Source of the DNA: Pararhizobium capsulatum DSM 1112
GTDB taxonomy: Bacteria > Pseudomonadota > Alphaproteobacteria > Rhizobiales > Rhizobiaceae
Direction: 5' to 3'
NCBI RefSeq assembly: GCF_030814475.1
Contig: NZ_JAUSVF010000002.1
Span: 434,001 to 498,000, forward strand
Length of the DNA: 64,000 nucleotides
Of the stretch, positions 1 to 7,541 are shown one piece after another. A model generated the notes under the pieces. That model did not search any database. It was not told the origin of the DNA and saw only the letters and a list, made by a program, of their open reading frames with translations. The translations under genes and the position numbers were made by a program. How positions within the stretch are numbered: the first letter of the stretch is position 1; every line of letters starts with the position of its first letter.

Positions 1-1
1 G

Positions 2-121
2 GCGCGCCATCCTAAGAACCAGGAATGGTGGTCCGTCTGCATGCCCTGCCAGGAGCCGCTTGCCACCCGCAAGGAAGGTGAATGGTGGGCGATGATGGAA
101 GAGGTGTTTCATCATGATTGA
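2..121 (+). CDS. L-rhamnose/L-fucose mutarotase family protein, 3' end only
   Basis: An open frame enters from the left edge and stops with TGA at 119-121. The 39 visible residues include NQEWWSVCMPCQEP and end KEGEWWAMMEEVFHHD, the usual carboxy end of the small L-rhamnose mutarotase (DUF718) family, which interconverts sugar anomers in the cytoplasm. The stop overlaps the start of the next gene by 8 bases, so the two are probably translationally coupled in one deoxysugar catabolic operon. Family assignment is from the C-terminal motif alone; whether the substrate is rhamnose or fucose cannot be seen, but the downstream enzymes favour fucose. Confidence 0.7.
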   Translation, partial: ARHPKNQEWWSVCMPCQEPLATRKEGEWWAMMEEVFHHD

Positions 122-1193
122 GATATCCGACCCATCCAGCCTCCGACAATGGTGGCCCAAGCCGTCTGCGCCAAAACCGATCGTGATTTTTGGCGCTGGT
201 TCGATTGTTGGCGACGCCCATCTGCCTGCCTATCGCAAGGGCGGCTTCCCCGTTGCTGGGCTTTACGACCCCAACCGCGACAAGGCCGAGGCGCTGGCGC
301 AGCAATGGGGCATCAAGGCTTTTGCATCACGCGATGAGGCGTTTGCGGTCGAAGGCGCGATCTTCGATCTCGCCACGCCACCGGCCGTCCATGCTGAAAT
401 CCTCTCGCAATTGCCGCGTGGCTCCCATGCGCTGATCCAGAAGCCAATGGGCAGTGATCTCGCTCAGGCGACCGATATCCTGAAAGTCTGCCGCGAACGC
501 GATATCCGCGCCGCCGTTAATTTCCAGCTCCGTTTCGCCCCGATGATGCTGGCGCTGCATGATGCTGTCAAAAAGGGGTATCTTGGTGAGATTGTAGACT
601 TCGACGCATGGCTGGCGCTCGCGACCCCATGGGGTCTCTGGCCATTTCTCAAAGGCTTGCCGCGTATCGAGATCGCCATGCACTCGATACACTATCTTGA
701 TTTCGTGCGAGGCCTTCTCGGTAATCCGAAGGGCGTCCATGCCAAGACAATCGGCCATCCGAACCACGAGGTCGCCCAGACCCGCACGGCCGCCATTCTG
801 GACTATGGCGACAAGGTGCGCTGCGTGCTCTCGATCAACCACGACCATGATTTCGGCCGCAAGTTCCAGGCCTGCGAGTTTCGCATATCCGGTACGGAAG
901 GCGCAGCCTACGTGAAACTTGGCGTCAATCTCGACTATCCGCGCGGCGAGCCGGACGAACTTTGGATACGCCCCCGTGGCACGCAAGACTGGGTTCAGGT
1001 CGCGCTTGAGGGCGCATGGTTCCCTGACGCCTTCATTAACCGCATGGCCAATCTGCAGCGTTTTGCCACCGGCGAGGACAGGGAACTGATCGGTTCCGTC
1101 GAGGATGCCTGGCAGACAATGGCCCTGGTCGAGGCCGCTTACCAATCGAGCGCCGCGCCAGCCATGCCGATTGCACAACTTCCGGAGGCCTGA
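114..1193 (+). CDS. Gfo/Idh/MocA family NAD(P)-dependent oxidoreductase
   Basis: 359 residues, normal for the family. Near residue 25 is the Rossmann motif VIFGAGSIVGDAHLPAY, and near residue 107 is QKPMG, the counterpart of the family's EKP signature in which Lys takes part in catalysis. The C-terminal half is the usual alpha/beta substrate domain, with HSIHYLDFVRGLLG typical of this group. Such enzymes oxidise or reduce sugars and inositols in the cytoplasm. It sits between a mutarotase and a MaoC-like gene (3 bases to the next start) in a plus-strand catabolic operon, so a sugar dehydrogenase role in the same pathway is inferred. Exact substrate unknown. Confidence 0.85.
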   Translation: MIEISDPSSLRQWWPKPSAPKPIVIFGAGSIVGDAHLPAYRKGGFPVAGLYDPNRDKAEALAQQWGIKAFASRDEAFAVEGAIFDLATPPAVHAEILSQLPRGSHALIQKPMGSDLAQATDILKVCRERDIRAAVNFQLRFAPMMLALHDAVKKGYLGEIVDFDAWLALATPWGLWPFLKGLPRIEIAMHSIHYLDFVRGLLGNPKGVHAKTIGHPNHEVAQTRTAAILDYGDKVRCVLSINHDHDFGRKFQACEFRISGTEGAAYVKLGVNLDYPRGEPDELWIRPRGTQDWVQVALEGAWFPDAFINRMANLQRFATGEDRELIGSVEDAWQTMALVEAAYQSSAAPAMPIAQLPEA

Positions 1194-1196
1194 GAC

Positions 1197-1646
1197 ATGG
1201 CAGAGCAGATCATCCACTACGAAGACTACGAACTCGGCCACGAGCGTGTCACGACCGGCCGCACGATCACCGAAACGGACTTTGTCGTGCATGCCGGCCA
1301 CACCGGCGATTTTTTCCCGCATCACATGGATGCCGAATTTGCGAAGTCGCTTCCCGGTGGCCAGCGCATCGCCCATGGCACCATGGTGTTCTCGATCGGC
1401 GTCGGCCTCACAGCCACGCTCATCAACCCGGTTGCTTTTTCCTATGGTTATGATCGCTTACGCTTCATCCGTCCCGTCCATATCGGTGATACGATCCGCA
1501 CGCGGGTGACAATCTCCGCCAAGGAGGATGATCCGAAGCGGGTGAACATGGGACGGGTCGTGGAACGCTGCGAAGTACTGAACCAGAGACATGAAGTCGT
1601 TCTGGCCGCGGATCATATCCTGCTGGTCGAACGCAAAGCCAACTAA
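1197..1646 (+). CDS. MaoC-like hotdog-fold dehydratase
   Basis: 149 residues, a single hotdog domain. The motif [17 protein letters not shown] near residues 34-50 matches the Asp-x4-His hydratase signature of MaoC/R-specific enoyl hydratases; [18 protein letters not shown] is the next conserved block. The family hydrates or dehydrates acyl-CoA or related acids. It starts 3 bases after the oxidoreductase and ends 12 bases before the SDR gene, so it belongs to the operon. A MaoC protein among sugar-acid enzymes is known from other rhizobial clusters but its substrate there is unclear; here it may act on a keto-deoxy acid intermediate (inference). Confidence 0.8.
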   Translation: MAEQIIHYEDYELGHERVTTGRTITETDFVVHAGHTGDFFPHHMDAEFAKSLPGGQRIAHGTMVFSIGVGLTATLINPVAFSYGYDRLRFIRPVHIGDTIRTRVTISAKEDDPKRVNMGRVVERCEVLNQRHEVVLAADHILLVERKAN

Positions 1647-1658
1647 GGAAGAAATGAG

Positions 1659-2393
1659 ATGACGGATTATCTTCACGGCAAGACGGTATTGATCACGGCG
1701 GCAGCTCAGGGCATCGGTCGCGCCTCGGCGCTTGCCTTTGCCATGGCCGGTGCCAAGGTCCATGCGACCGACATCAACATGGATGTGCTTTCCGAAATCG
1801 CCGGAAAAGACGGTATTGTCACCCATAAGCTCAATGTGCTGGATGAAGATGCCGTGAAGGGTCTGGTCGCCGAGATTGGCGCCATCGATGTGCTGTTCAA
1901 TTGCGCCGGCGTCGTCCACGGCGGCACCATTCTGGACATGCCGGACAAGGATCTGGAATTCGCGTTCGATCTCAACGTCAAGGCGATGATCCGCACTATC
2001 CGTGCCGTGCTGCCGGGCATGCTGGAGCGCAAGGACGGCTCGATCGTCAACATGGCCTCGGTCGCGTCCAGCGTGAAGGGCGTACCGAACCGTTTTGCTT
2101 ACGGCGTCACCAAGGCGGCAGTCATCGGCCTCACCAAGGCCGTCGCTGCCGATTATGTCGGCCAGGGCATCCGCTGCAATGCGATTTGCCCCGGCACGGT
2201 CGAAAGCCCTTCGCTGCAGGATCGCCTGCGGGCCCAAGGTGACTTTGAAGCCGCCCGCGCCGCCTTTATTGCCCGCCAGCCGATCGGCCGTATCGGTACA
2301 CCGGAGGAGATTGCGGACCTTGCCGTCTATGTTGCCGGGGCGACCTACACGACGGGTCAGGCCTACAACATCGACGGTGGCTGGTCGATCTGA
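1659..2393 (+). CDS. SDR family dehydrogenase, probable 2-keto-3-deoxy-L-fuconate dehydrogenase
   Basis: 244 residues, classical short-chain dehydrogenase. The nucleotide-binding glycine motif reads ITAAAQGIGRA near residue 12, then NCAGV near 86, catalytic Ser in SVASS near 137, and YGVTKAA (Tyr/Lys pair) near 148. CPGTVESPSLQDRL near 178 is characteristic of the SDRs that oxidise 2-keto-3-deoxy-L-fuconate and of BDH2-like relatives. With the L-fuconate dehydratase two genes on, this supports a non-phosphorylative L-fucose pathway. A purine-rich stretch (AAGGAAGAAATGAG) precedes the start. A different hydroxy-acid substrate cannot be excluded. Confidence 0.8.
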   Translation: MTDYLHGKTVLITAAAQGIGRASALAFAMAGAKVHATDINMDVLSEIAGKDGIVTHKLNVLDEDAVKGLVAEIGAIDVLFNCAGVVHGGTILDMPDKDLEFAFDLNVKAMIRTIRAVLPGMLERKDGSIVNMASVASSVKGVPNRFAYGVTKAAVIGLTKAVAADYVGQGIRCNAICPGTVESPSLQDRLRAQGDFEAARAAFIARQPIGRIGTPEEIADLAVYVAGATYTTGQAYNIDGGWSI

Positions 2394-2479
2394 CGGCCGT
2401 ATGGATCGGGGCGATAACCGTCCCATGAGATCATTGCCTGCCTGTCGCCAAGTGACAGGCGCCAAACTGGAGCTTTCCC

Positions 2480-3757
2480 ATGGCCCGTATTACCAGCATG
2501 CGCGTCTTCGACCTGCGCTTTCCCACCTCGCTCAGCCTCGATGGTTCCGATGCGATGAACCCCGACCCGGATTATTCGGCGGCCTATGTCATCCTCGGGA
2601 CCGACGAGGCGGGGCTGGAGGGCCATGGGCTGACCTTCACCATCGGCCGCGGCAATGACATATGCTGCATGGCTATCCGCGCCATGGAGCATCTGGTTGT
2701 TGGCACCGATCTCGCCGAGGTTCTTGCAGCGCCGGGCAAATACTGGCGCCACCTAACCAGCGACAGCCAGTTGCGCTGGATTGGCCCGGAAAAGGGCGCG
2801 ATGCACCTTGCGACCGGTGCTGTCGTCAACGCCGTCTGGGACCTTCTGGCCCGTCAGGCGGGCAAGCCTGTCTGGCAACTCGTTTCCGAAATGTCTCCGG
2901 AAGAGATCGCCGATATCGTCGACTATCGTTACATGACGGATGTTCTGACTCGCGATGAGGCAATCGCCATCCTGAAGAAGGCGGAGGTCGGCAAGGCTGA
3001 GCGCATCGCGACCCTGAAAAGTGAAGGTTATGCCTGCTACACCACCTCGGCGGGTTGGCTTGGCTATTCCGAAGAAAAGCTGCGGCGTCTTTGCAAGGAG
3101 GCCGTCGATGCTGGCTTCAACCATGTGAAGATGAAAGTCGGCCGCGATCTAGAAGACGATATCCGCCGTCTCACCATTGCTCGCGAAGTCATCGGTCCGG
3201 ATCGCTATTTGATGATCGACGCCAACCAGGTGTGGGAAGTCGATCAGGCGATCGAATGGGTAAACAAGCTCTCGTTTGCCAATCCCTTCTTCATCGAGGA
3301 GCCAACGAGCCCGGACGATGTCGCCGGCCACCGCAAGATCCGCCAGGCCATCGGCAAGGTGAAGGTGGCGACCGGCGAGATGTGCCAGAACCGCATCATG
3401 TTCAAACAGTTCATCGCCGAAGGCGCGATCGATATCGTCCAAATCGATAGCTGCCGCATGGGCGGGTTGAACGAGGTGCTGGCGGTGCTGCTGGTGGCGG
3501 CGAAATACAATCTGCCCGTCTGGCCCCATGCCGGCGGCGTCGGGCTTTGCGAATATGTCCAGCATCTGTCGATGATCGACTATATCGCGGTCTCCGGTAC
3601 AAAGGAGGGCAGGGTGATTGAATATGTCGACCATCTGCACGAACATTTCATCGATCCCTGCGTGATAACGAATGCCGCTTACATGCCACCGGAGCGCGCC
3701 GGTTTCTCGATCGAGATGAAGCCCGAATCGATTGCCGAGTACACCTTCGCCGGATGA
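2480..3757 (+). CDS. L-fuconate dehydratase-like enzyme (enolase superfamily)
   Basis: 425 residues, the length of L-fuconate dehydratases. Visible active-site elements are the KMKVG motif (catalytic Lys, about residue 215), metal ligands in MIDANQVW, FFIEEPTSPDD and ATGEMCQNR, and the general-base His in WPHAGGVGLC (about residue 350). The N-terminal GHGLTFTIGRGND block and GYACYTTSAGWLGY are typical of the FucD/ENOSF1 group rather than of mandelate racemases at large. The reaction would be L-fuconate to 2-keto-3-deoxy-L-fuconate in the cytoplasm. The 86-base gap before it holds a small hairpin (arms 2440-2446 and 2454-2460). Last gene of the operon. Confidence 0.85.
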   Translation: MARITSMRVFDLRFPTSLSLDGSDAMNPDPDYSAAYVILGTDEAGLEGHGLTFTIGRGNDICCMAIRAMEHLVVGTDLAEVLAAPGKYWRHLTSDSQLRWIGPEKGAMHLATGAVVNAVWDLLARQAGKPVWQLVSEMSPEEIADIVDYRYMTDVLTRDEAIAILKKAEVGKAERIATLKSEGYACYTTSAGWLGYSEEKLRRLCKEAVDAGFNHVKMKVGRDLEDDIRRLTIAREVIGPDRYLMIDANQVWEVDQAIEWVNKLSFANPFFIEEPTSPDDVAGHRKIRQAIGKVKVATGEMCQNRIMFKQFIAEGAIDIVQIDSCRMGGLNEVLAVLLVAAKYNLPVWPHAGGVGLCEYVQHLSMIDYIAVSGTKEGRVIEYVDHLHEHFIDPCVITNAAYMPPERAGFSIEMKPESIAEYTFAG

Positions 3758-3956
3758 TGTGATCCCCTGAAGGAGGGCTCATTTTTCTTGGGGCACACGC
3801 TCAGACAAAATAATAAAAATTCTCGTTTCAAATCCGTCTCTTGCTTGTTGTGAGGGCGGATTTCTCGTTTTCAGGGCATTGGGGGACGCGGAAATCTTAG
3901 CCCTTCGGAGGCGCTGGCAAGGGGAGGTTAACCTTTATTTTCTATTGAAAGGAGGA

Positions 3957-3998
3957 GTGCCAATTGTCCGTCTTCGTAAAGTGTACAGGTTGCCATGA
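3957..3998 (+). other. possible 13-codon leader ORF coupled to ftsK
   Basis: A strong Shine-Dalgarno AAAGGAGGA at about 3948-3954 lies just before GTG at 3957. That frame encodes only [13 protein letters not shown] and stops with TGA at 3996-3998, overlapping the ftsK ATG as ATGA. The ftsK start itself has only a weak ribosome site (AGGTT). The arrangement is what translational coupling from a leader peptide would look like. It may equally be the relic of an older, frameshifted start. Expression is not shown by sequence. Confidence 0.25.
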
Positions 3999-6673
3999 AT
4001 CTTTCCCGGTCCAATTTTAATAATTCCATCAACAGCATAGGGGAGGAAGCGGTAAAACAGGGGGAAAAGGGCAATGCGATCGAGCAAGGCTCGGTTGCCC
4101 GTCGTCCGTTGTCAGCTTCGCAAGCCAGCACACCTGCACCGCAGGTGCGGCAGGATACCGACGCGATGGCCGCAAACAGCATCGAGGGACGAGAAGACAT
4201 GCCCGTGTGGCAGAGCGCCTTCGTGCTCGGCCCAAACGTGCGCTTCACCCGCACGCCGGAAAGTGCCATGGCCAAGCGCCCATCTACGGAAATGCCGCAG
4301 GCGGCCACAGAGCCGGAAACCGTCGAGACCGTGCCGGAGGTTGTTATCCCTGCCGAACGGCCGCCCGCGCTGATCGTTAAACGTGCTGCAGTCGAACCCC
4401 CGATTGCCAAGCCGGAAATCCTGCCGCAGCCTGTCGGGGCGCGGGCACTTTCCTATCGCCTGCGCCGCGAACTCGCTCGTCGGCTTGAGGAAGAGGCGAG
4501 CATCACGCAGGAAAGCCGAACGGCGATTGATGTCTCCGCAATCGAGGTGTCTGCGGCAGAAGCATCTGACGCACAGATCGATCTTGTCTGCTTCCCGCCC
4601 GATGACGAAATGCAGCCGGACCGGGCACCGATCGCCATAGCCCCAAGTGTTGCCTACCATCTGTCCGATTATGCCTTTTGGGAAGCGGTCAGCATCCCGA
4701 ACGCGGGAGACATTCCGGAGCCTGTTGCGACGTCGACCCTTGCGGCAGCTGTTCTCAACCGACCTGCTACCACTGTGATTGCTCCCCCCGTCGTCGTGGT
4801 ATCCGCGCCCACTGCTAAGCAGGCTCTCATTGCGAAGCCTACACCCACTATCGTTGCCTACGTTGCGCCGACGCCTTTGCCTTCCTTCAAGGCGCTGCCT
4901 GAGTCCGTTACCGGGCTATATCGCGAAATCGGTTGCCTTCCGCTGGCCCCCGAGATGCTGCCCGTCGCTGAAGAACCACTCATCCTTCCTTCTGCGCCGC
5001 AGGCAATGCCGTTGGTCGAGACGGTTGAACTGGCCACCCCGAAAGTGGACATCCGCCCGATCGTCAGGCCTCAGACATCCTTGCCTTTCACGCGCGATCT
5101 CGCGTTTTCTGTGGGAGAATACGAGTTTCCTCCGATCGACCTGTTGCAGGAGCCGCGTTTCCAGGAAACCACCACGATGTCGCAGGAAGCGCTGGAGCAG
5201 AGCGCCGGGCTTCTGGAGAGCGTGTTGGAGGATTTCGGTGTCAAGGGTGAGATCATCGATGTGCGCCCCGGCCCGGTCGTCACGCTCTATGAATTCGAGC
5301 CGGCGCCTGGTGTGAAGTCTTCCCGCGTCATTGGCCTTTCCGACGATATCGCCCGCTCGATGTCGGCGCTCTCGGCCCGCGTCGCCGTGGTTCCCGGCCG
5401 CAATGTTATCGGTATCGAACTGCCGAACCCGGTGCGCGAAACTGTCTATTTCCGCGAGCTGATCGAGTCTTCAGACTATACCGAGACGCGCCAGAAGCTT
5501 GCCCTTTGCCTTGGCAAGACAATCGGTGGCGAACCGGTCGTCGCCGAGCTTGCAAAAATGCCCCATCTGCTCGTTGCCGGCACCACCGGTTCGGGCAAGT
5601 CGGTCGCCATCAACACGATGATCCTGTCACTGCTCTACCGCTTGAAGCCGGAAGAATGCCGCCTGATCATGGTCGATCCCAAGATGCTCGAGCTTTCCGT
5701 TTATGACGGCATCCCACACCTGTTGACGCCGGTCGTCACCGACCCGAAGAAAGCCGTCATGGCGCTGAAATGGGCCGTGCGCGAGATGGAAGACCGCTAT
5801 CGCAAGATGTCGCGGCTCGGCGTGCGAAATATCGACGGTTACAACACCCGCGCGGCAACCGCGCGCGCCAAGGGCGAAACTATCCTCTGCAGCGTTCAGA
5901 CCGGCTTTGACCGCTCGACCGGCGAACCGACCTACGAGCAGGAGGAAATGGACCTCGCGGCCATGCCGTACATCGTCGTCATCGTCGACGAAATGGCCGA
6001 CCTGATGATGGTGGCCGGCAAGGAGATTGAAGGCGCGATCCAGCGGCTGGCCCAGATGGCCCGCGCCGCCGGCATCCACCTGATCATGGCAACGCAGCGT
6101 CCGTCCGTCGATGTCATCACCGGCACGATCAAGGCAAACTTTCCAACCCGTATTTCCTTCCAGGTGACCTCCAAGATCGACAGCCGCACGATCCTCGGCG
6201 AACAGGGCGCGGAGCATCTGCTCGGCCAAGGCGACATGCTGCACATGATGGGCGGTGGCCGTATCGCCCGTGTCCACGGTCCTTTCGTTTCCGACGAGGA
6301 AGTGGAAAAGGTCGTCGCGCATCTGAAGACGCAAGGACGGCCGGAATATCTGGGCACGGTCACCGAGGATGCCGATGAGATCGATGACACCGCGGATGAA
6401 GACGCAGCCGTCTTCGACAAGACGGCTATGGGTGAGGACGACGGTGACGATCTATACGACAAGGCCGTCAAGGTCGTGCTTCGCGATAAGAAGTGCTCGA
6501 CCTCCTACATCCAGCGTCGCCTGTCGATCGGCTACAACCGCGCGGCTTCCTTAGTCGAACGCATGGAGCAGGAAGGCCTCGTCGGCCCCGCCAACCATGT
6601 CGGCAAACGGTCCATTATTGCCGGTGGACGCGATATGCCGGATGCTCCAGGTGGCGTGGATATAGAGGTTTGA
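3995..6673 (+). CDS. ftsK: FtsK/SpoIIIE-type DNA translocase paralogue lacking membrane domain
   Basis: 892 residues. The first ~390 residues are a Pro/Ala/Glu-rich low-complexity linker with no hydrophobic membrane spans, unlike divisome FtsK, which has about four. From ~395 follow the alpha and beta motor domains: Walker [13 protein letters not shown] near 530, Walker [13 protein letters not shown] near 660, [20 protein letters not shown] near 705. A winged-helix gamma domain ([18 protein letters not shown] to about 885) would read KOPS-type polarity sites. The family pumps double-stranded DNA during chromosome segregation. A soluble paralogue on a secondary replicon is an inference. A decayed copy of its 3' end lies at 17.9 kb. 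Confidence 0.85.
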   Translation: MNLSRSNFNNSINSIGEEAVKQGEKGNAIEQGSVARRPLSASQASTPAPQVRQDTDAMAANSIEGREDMPVWQSAFVLGPNVRFTRTPESAMAKRPSTEMPQAATEPETVETVPEVVIPAERPPALIVKRAAVEPPIAKPEILPQPVGARALSYRLRRELARRLEEEASITQESRTAIDVSAIEVSAAEASDAQIDLVCFPPDDEMQPDRAPIAIAPSVAYHLSDYAFWEAVSIPNAGDIPEPVATSTLAAAVLNRPATTVIAPPVVVVSAPTAKQALIAKPTPTIVAYVAPTPLPSFKALPESVTGLYREIGCLPLAPEMLPVAEEPLILPSAPQAMPLVETVELATPKVDIRPIVRPQTSLPFTRDLAFSVGEYEFPPIDLLQEPRFQETTTMSQEALEQSAGLLESVLEDFGVKGEIIDVRPGPVVTLYEFEPAPGVKSSRVIGLSDDIARSMSALSARVAVVPGRNVIGIELPNPVRETVYFRELIESSDYTETRQKLALCLGKTIGGEPVVAELAKMPHLLVAGTTGSGKSVAINTMILSLLYRLKPEECRLIMVDPKMLELSVYDGIPHLLTPVVTDPKKAVMALKWAVREMEDRYRKMSRLGVRNIDGYNTRAATARAKGETILCSVQTGFDRSTGEPTYEQEEMDLAAMPYIVVIVDEMADLMMVAGKEIEGAIQRLAQMARAAGIHLIMATQRPSVDVITGTIKANFPTRISFQVTSKIDSRTILGEQGAEHLLGQGDMLHMMGGGRIARVHGPFVSDEEVEKVVAHLKTQGRPEYLGTVTEDADEIDDTADEDAAVFDKTAMGEDDGDDLYDKAVKVVLRDKKCSTSYIQRRLSIGYNRAASLVERMEQEGLVGPANHVGKRSIIAGGRDMPDAPGGVDIEV

Positions 6674-6681
6674 TTGTAGAT

Positions 6682-6715
6682 GCCCGGCTGGTGATCCTGC
6701 CGGGCTCATTTTCTT
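6682..6715 (+). terminator. intrinsic terminator of ftsK
   Basis: Hairpin with 7-bp arms GCCCGGC (6682-6688) and GCCGGGC (6699-6705), followed by TCATTTTCTT. It begins 9 bases after the ftsK stop. A similar tail (GCCTCATTTTCT) follows the ftsK 3' remnant near 18.13 kb. Confidence 0.7.
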
Positions 6716-6774
6716 AAGACTTGCGACTTCACCGAGAGCCAATATTGAAGAAGCGTTCCTTCGCATCACTTCGA

Positions 6775-6817
6775 GAGGACGTCTGGTTCAGATTGAACCA
6801 GACATCCTCTTTCTTTT
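6775..6817 (+). terminator. strong hairpin with T-rich tail, possible second terminator
   Basis: Perfect 10-bp arms GTCTGGTTCA (6781-6790) and TGAACCAGAC (6794-6803) with a 3-base loop. The stem extends through one mismatch to GAGGA/TCCTC (6775-6809) and is followed by TTTCTTTTG. It lies between the plus-strand ftsK and the minus-strand gene at 6.9 kb, so it could end transcription from the left. Confidence 0.6.
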
Positions 6818-6927
6818 GTTTTCGTTTGTCTTTTCAGGAAAATCGGTTCCCACTTTTCCCTGACAAACTCTAAAGGCCTTCCTATGCCTGCAGCAAGTCG
6901 CTCGATGGATTGACCGCCAAGCCGAAA

Positions 6928-7236
6928 TCATCCTTCCGCATCGTGAAGCTCAGCATCGAGGCGGTTGTAGGTCGCCTGGATCATATCGATGTCGTGGATA
7001 TGGCTGAGACCCGCGACTTCAACGACCACATTGGCTACAGCGACATCGACGTGCGAAGGAGGTTCATCTTCACGTAAGCCCAGAAGGGCCTTAGCGCTAT
7101 CAACGCTTCCGCCCGACGCGTAGTAGAGATCAAGCGCACTGGCTAAGTAAGCGTCGCGGCGAAGTTCAAGAGACGTGGAGCGCGTGCCTTCGGTCTGAAC
7201 CAGAAGACGAACTGCCTTGTTCTGTACTTCACTCAC
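6928..7236 (-). CDS. hypothetical protein, 102 residues
   Basis: I do not recognise a named family. The reading frame is open from a TTG at 7251, but GTG at 7236 is the better start because GGAGG sits about 8 bases upstream. The product is soluble and acidic at the C-terminus (ending RLDAELHDAEG), with predicted helical stretches such as TSLELRRDAYLASALDLYYASGG. There is no signal peptide or membrane segment. It is a stand-alone minus-strand gene between the ftsK terminators and the sugar cluster. Coding status is supported by the clear ribosome site and codon usage like its neighbours. Confidence 0.55.
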   Translation of the reverse strand: MSEVQNKAVRLLVQTEGTRSTSLELRRDAYLASALDLYYASGGSVDSAKALLGLREDEPPSHVDVAVANVVVEVAGLSHIHDIDMIQATYNRLDAELHDAEG

Positions 7237-7541
7237 CTGTCCCGCCTCCAATGGCCTGCATCATACACGTACAAGGGGCAGCCTATTGAATTAAATTCGT
7301 ATTTTCAATTCGCGAAATACCGCACAGCCCGATTGGCGCCCTATTTTCGCGGTGGCGAGGAGTGGCCCTGGCGTTGCAACGTTTGTGAAGCGGGGCATCC
7401 GAGGGGCCGATGCGGCGTCCGCAAAGGCTGACGGACGTGGTCTCGTGCGTCCTGGGTCCCCGAGCAAGCCCCAGTTGATCAACTCCAGCGGAAACCGAGA
7501 TTAGGTTTCCGCTGGAGTTCGAAAGTCGAGCAAGACGGATT
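7237..7541. other. 305-base gap without a supported gene
   Basis: The stretch carries an AT-rich start (about 7285-7315) that could be the promoter of the minus-strand small gene. It then has GC-rich sequence with only shadow frames and the hairpin at 7481-7519. I see no RNA gene or mobile-element end in it. Confidence 0.4.
7481..7519 (-). terminator. long perfect hairpin downstream of the GH2 gene
   Basis: Perfect 16-bp arms AACTCCAGCGGAAACC (7481-7496) and GGTTTCCGCTGGAGTT (7504-7519) with a 7-base loop, 22 bases past the stop of the minus-strand GH2 gene. No run of U follows on the minus strand, so it may act as a 3' stabiliser or Rho-linked end rather than a classical intrinsic terminator. 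Confidence 0.6.

Noticed and set aside
327..1376. Long minus-strand open frame opposite the oxidoreductase
   Set aside because: It is a mirror frame of a clear Gfo/Idh/MocA gene in high-GC DNA, with no ribosome site or family motif.
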